Shown piece after piece: positions 7,801 through 9,225 of a stretch of 9,225 bases of DNA. Position numbers and translations under genes: made by a program. Under the pieces are notes generated by a model. That model saw only the letters and a program-made list of their open reading frames with translations, did no database searches and was not told the origin of the DNA. Every line of letters starts with the position of its first letter. Positions within the stretch are counted from its first letter, which is position 1. This DNA is from an uncultured Clostridia bacterium (GTDB lineage Bacteria; Bacillota_A; Clostridia; TANB77; CAG-508), in the NCBI GenBank assembly GCA_948852375.1, contig CAQOYX010000060.1, forward strand, positions 1 through 9,225. Reading direction: 5' to 3'.

Positions 7801-9211
7801 AATAATCTTGGTGCTGTACGTATTCGTATTCGTTCTTTGCTTGCAAGTATGGAAAAACGTTTAGCAAAAAAATGTGATACATGTGCTTCTGGGGATTATA
7901 GTATTGAAAAAGTACCTTTTACTAAAGATATGAAAAAAGATTATACCATTTTAATACCTCAGATGGCTCCTATTCATTTTGAACTTTTGGAATCTGCTGT
8001 TGGTTCTTGTGGTTATAATGTTAAACTTTTAAAAGAATGTACACCTCATACTGTTGAAACTGGTCTTAAGTATGTTAATAATGATGCTTGTTATCCTTCT
8101 ATTTTAACTACTGGTCAGTTTATTGAAGCTTTAGAATCTGGAGATTATGATATTAATAAAACAGCTATTATTATGTCACAAACTGGTGGTGGATGTAGGG
8201 CTACAAATTATATTGGGTTTATACGTAAGGCTTTAAAGGATGCTGGTTTTCCTCGGGGTACCTGTTATTTCTTTTAATTTAGTTGGTATGGAGAAAAATC
8301 CTGGATTTAAGTTAAGTGTTCCTTTAATTGAAAAAATTATTAGATGTGTTGTTTATGGCGATTTATTGCAGAAAGTTTTATATAAGAATCGTGCTTATGA
8401 AGTAAATCTTGGTGAATCTCAAGCTTTATTCGATAAATGGTTACTAAAGTGTAAAGAACTTGTTAAATCACGTTCTAGTAAGGAATTTAAACAAAGTATT
8501 TATGATATCGTAAATGATTTTGAAAAAATTGAATTAAATACAAATATAAAGAAACCTAAAGTCGGTATTGTTGGAGAAGTATTAATTAAATATCATCCTT
8601 TTGGAAATAATTTTGTAGCAGAGCTTTTAGAAAATGAAGGTGCTGAGGTTATTCTTCCTGATTTTATGGGATTTGTTAAATTTATGGCTACTCATAAAAT
8701 TACATTTAATAATTTATTAAAAATAAATAAAACATCTTCTAAAGTTTCAAAAATTGCTATTAATTTAATTAATATTTTTGAAAAAGATTTAAAAATTGCT
8801 CTTGCAAATTCTAAAAAGAATTATTTGCCTCCTTGTGATATTTGGCACTTAGAAGAAAAAGTGCAAGATGTATTAAGTATAGGTAATCAAACTGGTGAAG
8901 GATGGTTTTTAACTGCTGAAATGATTGAATATATAGAAAATGACATTCCAAATATTGTTTGTGTACAGCCATTTGCTTGTTTGCCAAATCACGTTGTTGG
9001 TAAAGGTGTTATAAAAACTATAAGAAGCAAATTTCCTGAAGCAAATATTTCTCCTGTTGATTATGACCCAGGAGCTAGTGAAGCAAATCAAACTAATAGG
9101 ATTAAATTACTTATGACTGTTGCCAAGGATAATTTAAAAATTAAGGAAAACTCTGTAAAAAAAATTGATGAGGAAAATAAATTAATTTCCATTCCTGAAT
9201 TAATAAATTAA
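4890..9211 (+). CDS. 2-hydroxyacyl-CoA dehydratase/activase-type giant protein, read through five CGGN +1 shifts
   Basis: Predicted 1438 residues once the C at 5106, 5326, 6158, 6414 and 8254 is skipped; large Firmicutes proteins of this type are about 1400 residues. It has two BadF/BadG/BcrA/BcrD-type ATPase domains in tandem. Domain 1: DVGSTTVK at residues 10-17, ELGGEDAK about 102, Cys125 in GTCAGGTG, Cys164 in SRCG. Domain 2: [10 protein letters not shown] at 323-332, DIGGQD across residue 423, Cys445/Cys449 in ACSSGCGS, Cys484 in SRCT. Then a CNGCENHC cluster (Cys610, 613, 617) with Cys636, a DUF2229-like region from about 674, and a dehydratase-like C-terminus ([35 protein letters not shown]). 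Activases of this family use ATP to pass one electron from an iron-sulfur cluster to 2-hydroxyacyl-CoA dehydratases; the substrate of these large fusions is not established. Start ATG 4890 follows GGGAG. Unshifted, the first product is 86 residues. No lesion other than the five CGG sites is present, arguing against a pseudogene. Confidence 0.88.
5106..5109 (+). other. CGGT glycine +1 frameshift site (Gly73)
   Basis: In-frame codon 73, after GCA. Skipping C5106 gives [14 protein letters not shown], continuing ATPase domain 1. The unshifted frame stops at 5148-5150. Confidence 0.85.
5326..5329 (+). other. CGGT glycine +1 frameshift site (Gly146)
   Basis: In frame after TCT. Skipping C5326 gives [14 protein letters not shown] and leads into the [12 protein letters not shown] motif. 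The unshifted frame stops at 5335-5337, just two codons after CGG. Confidence 0.87.
6158..6161 (+). other. CGGA glycine +1 frameshift site (Gly423, DIGGQD motif)
   Basis: In frame after GGT. Skipping C6158 restores the conserved DIGGQD-MK motif of ATPase domain 2. The unshifted reading gives [10 protein letters not shown] and a stop at 6179-6181. This is the site with the strongest protein-level support. Confidence 0.92.
6414..6417 (+). other. CGGT glycine +1 frameshift site (Gly508)
   Basis: In frame after GCT. Skipping C6414 gives [16 protein letters not shown], the usual end of the ATPase domain. The unshifted frame stops at 6435-6437. Confidence 0.9.
8254..8257 (+). other. CGGG glycine +1 frameshift site (Gly1121)
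   Basis: In frame after CCT; the only site whose fourth base is G. Skipping C8254 gives [14 protein letters not shown] and opens the last 318 residues. The unshifted frame stops at 8275-8277. Confidence 0.87.
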
Positions 9212-9225
9212 TTTATTAATAAAAT

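Noticed and set aside
241..8257. Ten single-base insertions as sequencing or assembly errors
   Set aside because: All are C directly before an in-frame GGN glycine codon, on both strands, while homopolymer runs are intact and out-of-frame CGGs are harmless. Errors would not respect codon phase. Raw reads are still needed for proof.
241..8257. CGG simply reassigned from Arg to Gly as a triplet
   Set aside because: Reading CGG as a three-base codon would leave the frame unshifted, and stops would follow within a few codons at most sites. The base count demands a +1 step at each site.
4890..9211. Activase as a pseudogene split into six pieces
   Set aside because: All breaks are the same CGGN type and there are no other stops, indels or lost motifs in the reconstructed 1438 residues; true decay gives mixed lesions, as in the nearby transposase relic.
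1..9225. tRNA genes, CRISPR arrays, complete insertion sequences or riboswitches
   Set aside because: No cloverleaf-like segment, regularly spaced repeat, intact element end or recognisable riboswitch core was seen; in particular no tRNA that could explain CGGN decoding is in the window.

Overview
The window is very AT-rich, with strong Shine-Dalgarno sites, consensus sigma-A-type promoters, a Firmicutes-style prepilin-like surface protein, and an ISLre2-type transposase relic. This suggests an uncultured low-GC Firmicute, probably a gut-type Clostridia or Bacilli lineage. That placement is inferred from gene content and composition only.

Layout: (1) positions 70-1819, minus strand: a prepilin-like, glycine-rich surface protein with its own promoter. 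(2) 1883-2723: mostly non-coding, holding a decayed ISLre2/UPF0236 transposase relic and the promoter of the next gene. (3) 2724-3390, plus: a TrhA/hemolysin III membrane protein. (4) 3383-3775, minus: a 130-residue protein of unknown function that overlaps it tail to tail. (5) 3923-4762, plus: an exported, membrane-anchored staphylococcal-nuclease-type enzyme with an N-terminal YHYH-like region. (6) 4890-9211, plus: a giant 2-hydroxyacyl-CoA dehydratase/activase-type protein of 1438 residues with its own promoter and an operator-like palindrome.

The most striking content is not a gene. Three of the five intact genes appear frameshifted, and all ten frameshifts are the same event: an in-frame CGG triplet where the protein needs glycine. 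If the C is skipped and the following GGN is read as Gly, the correct frame resumes every time. The sites are four in the glycine-rich protein, one in TrhA and five in the activase. After removing one base per site the three genes are exactly 582, 222 and 1439 codons including stop, and conserved motifs such as DIGGQD are restored. No in-frame CGG in the window needs to be read as Arg. Eleven other CGG trinucleotides that lie out of frame in intact genes (for example TAC GGT, GTC GGT, GGC GGA) cause no shift. The effect therefore depends on reading frame, which points to translation rather than sequencing error or gene decay.

The best hypothesis is that CGG is an unassigned Arg codon here and that CGGN behaves as a four-base glycine codon, or an A-site +1 frameshift site. 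This resembles AGGY-directed glycine frameshifts reported in Perkinsus mitochondria and the unassigned CGG of Mycoplasma capricolum. The tRNA genes needed to test the mechanism lie outside this window. The genes themselves show no obvious common pathway; they sit in separate transcription units.
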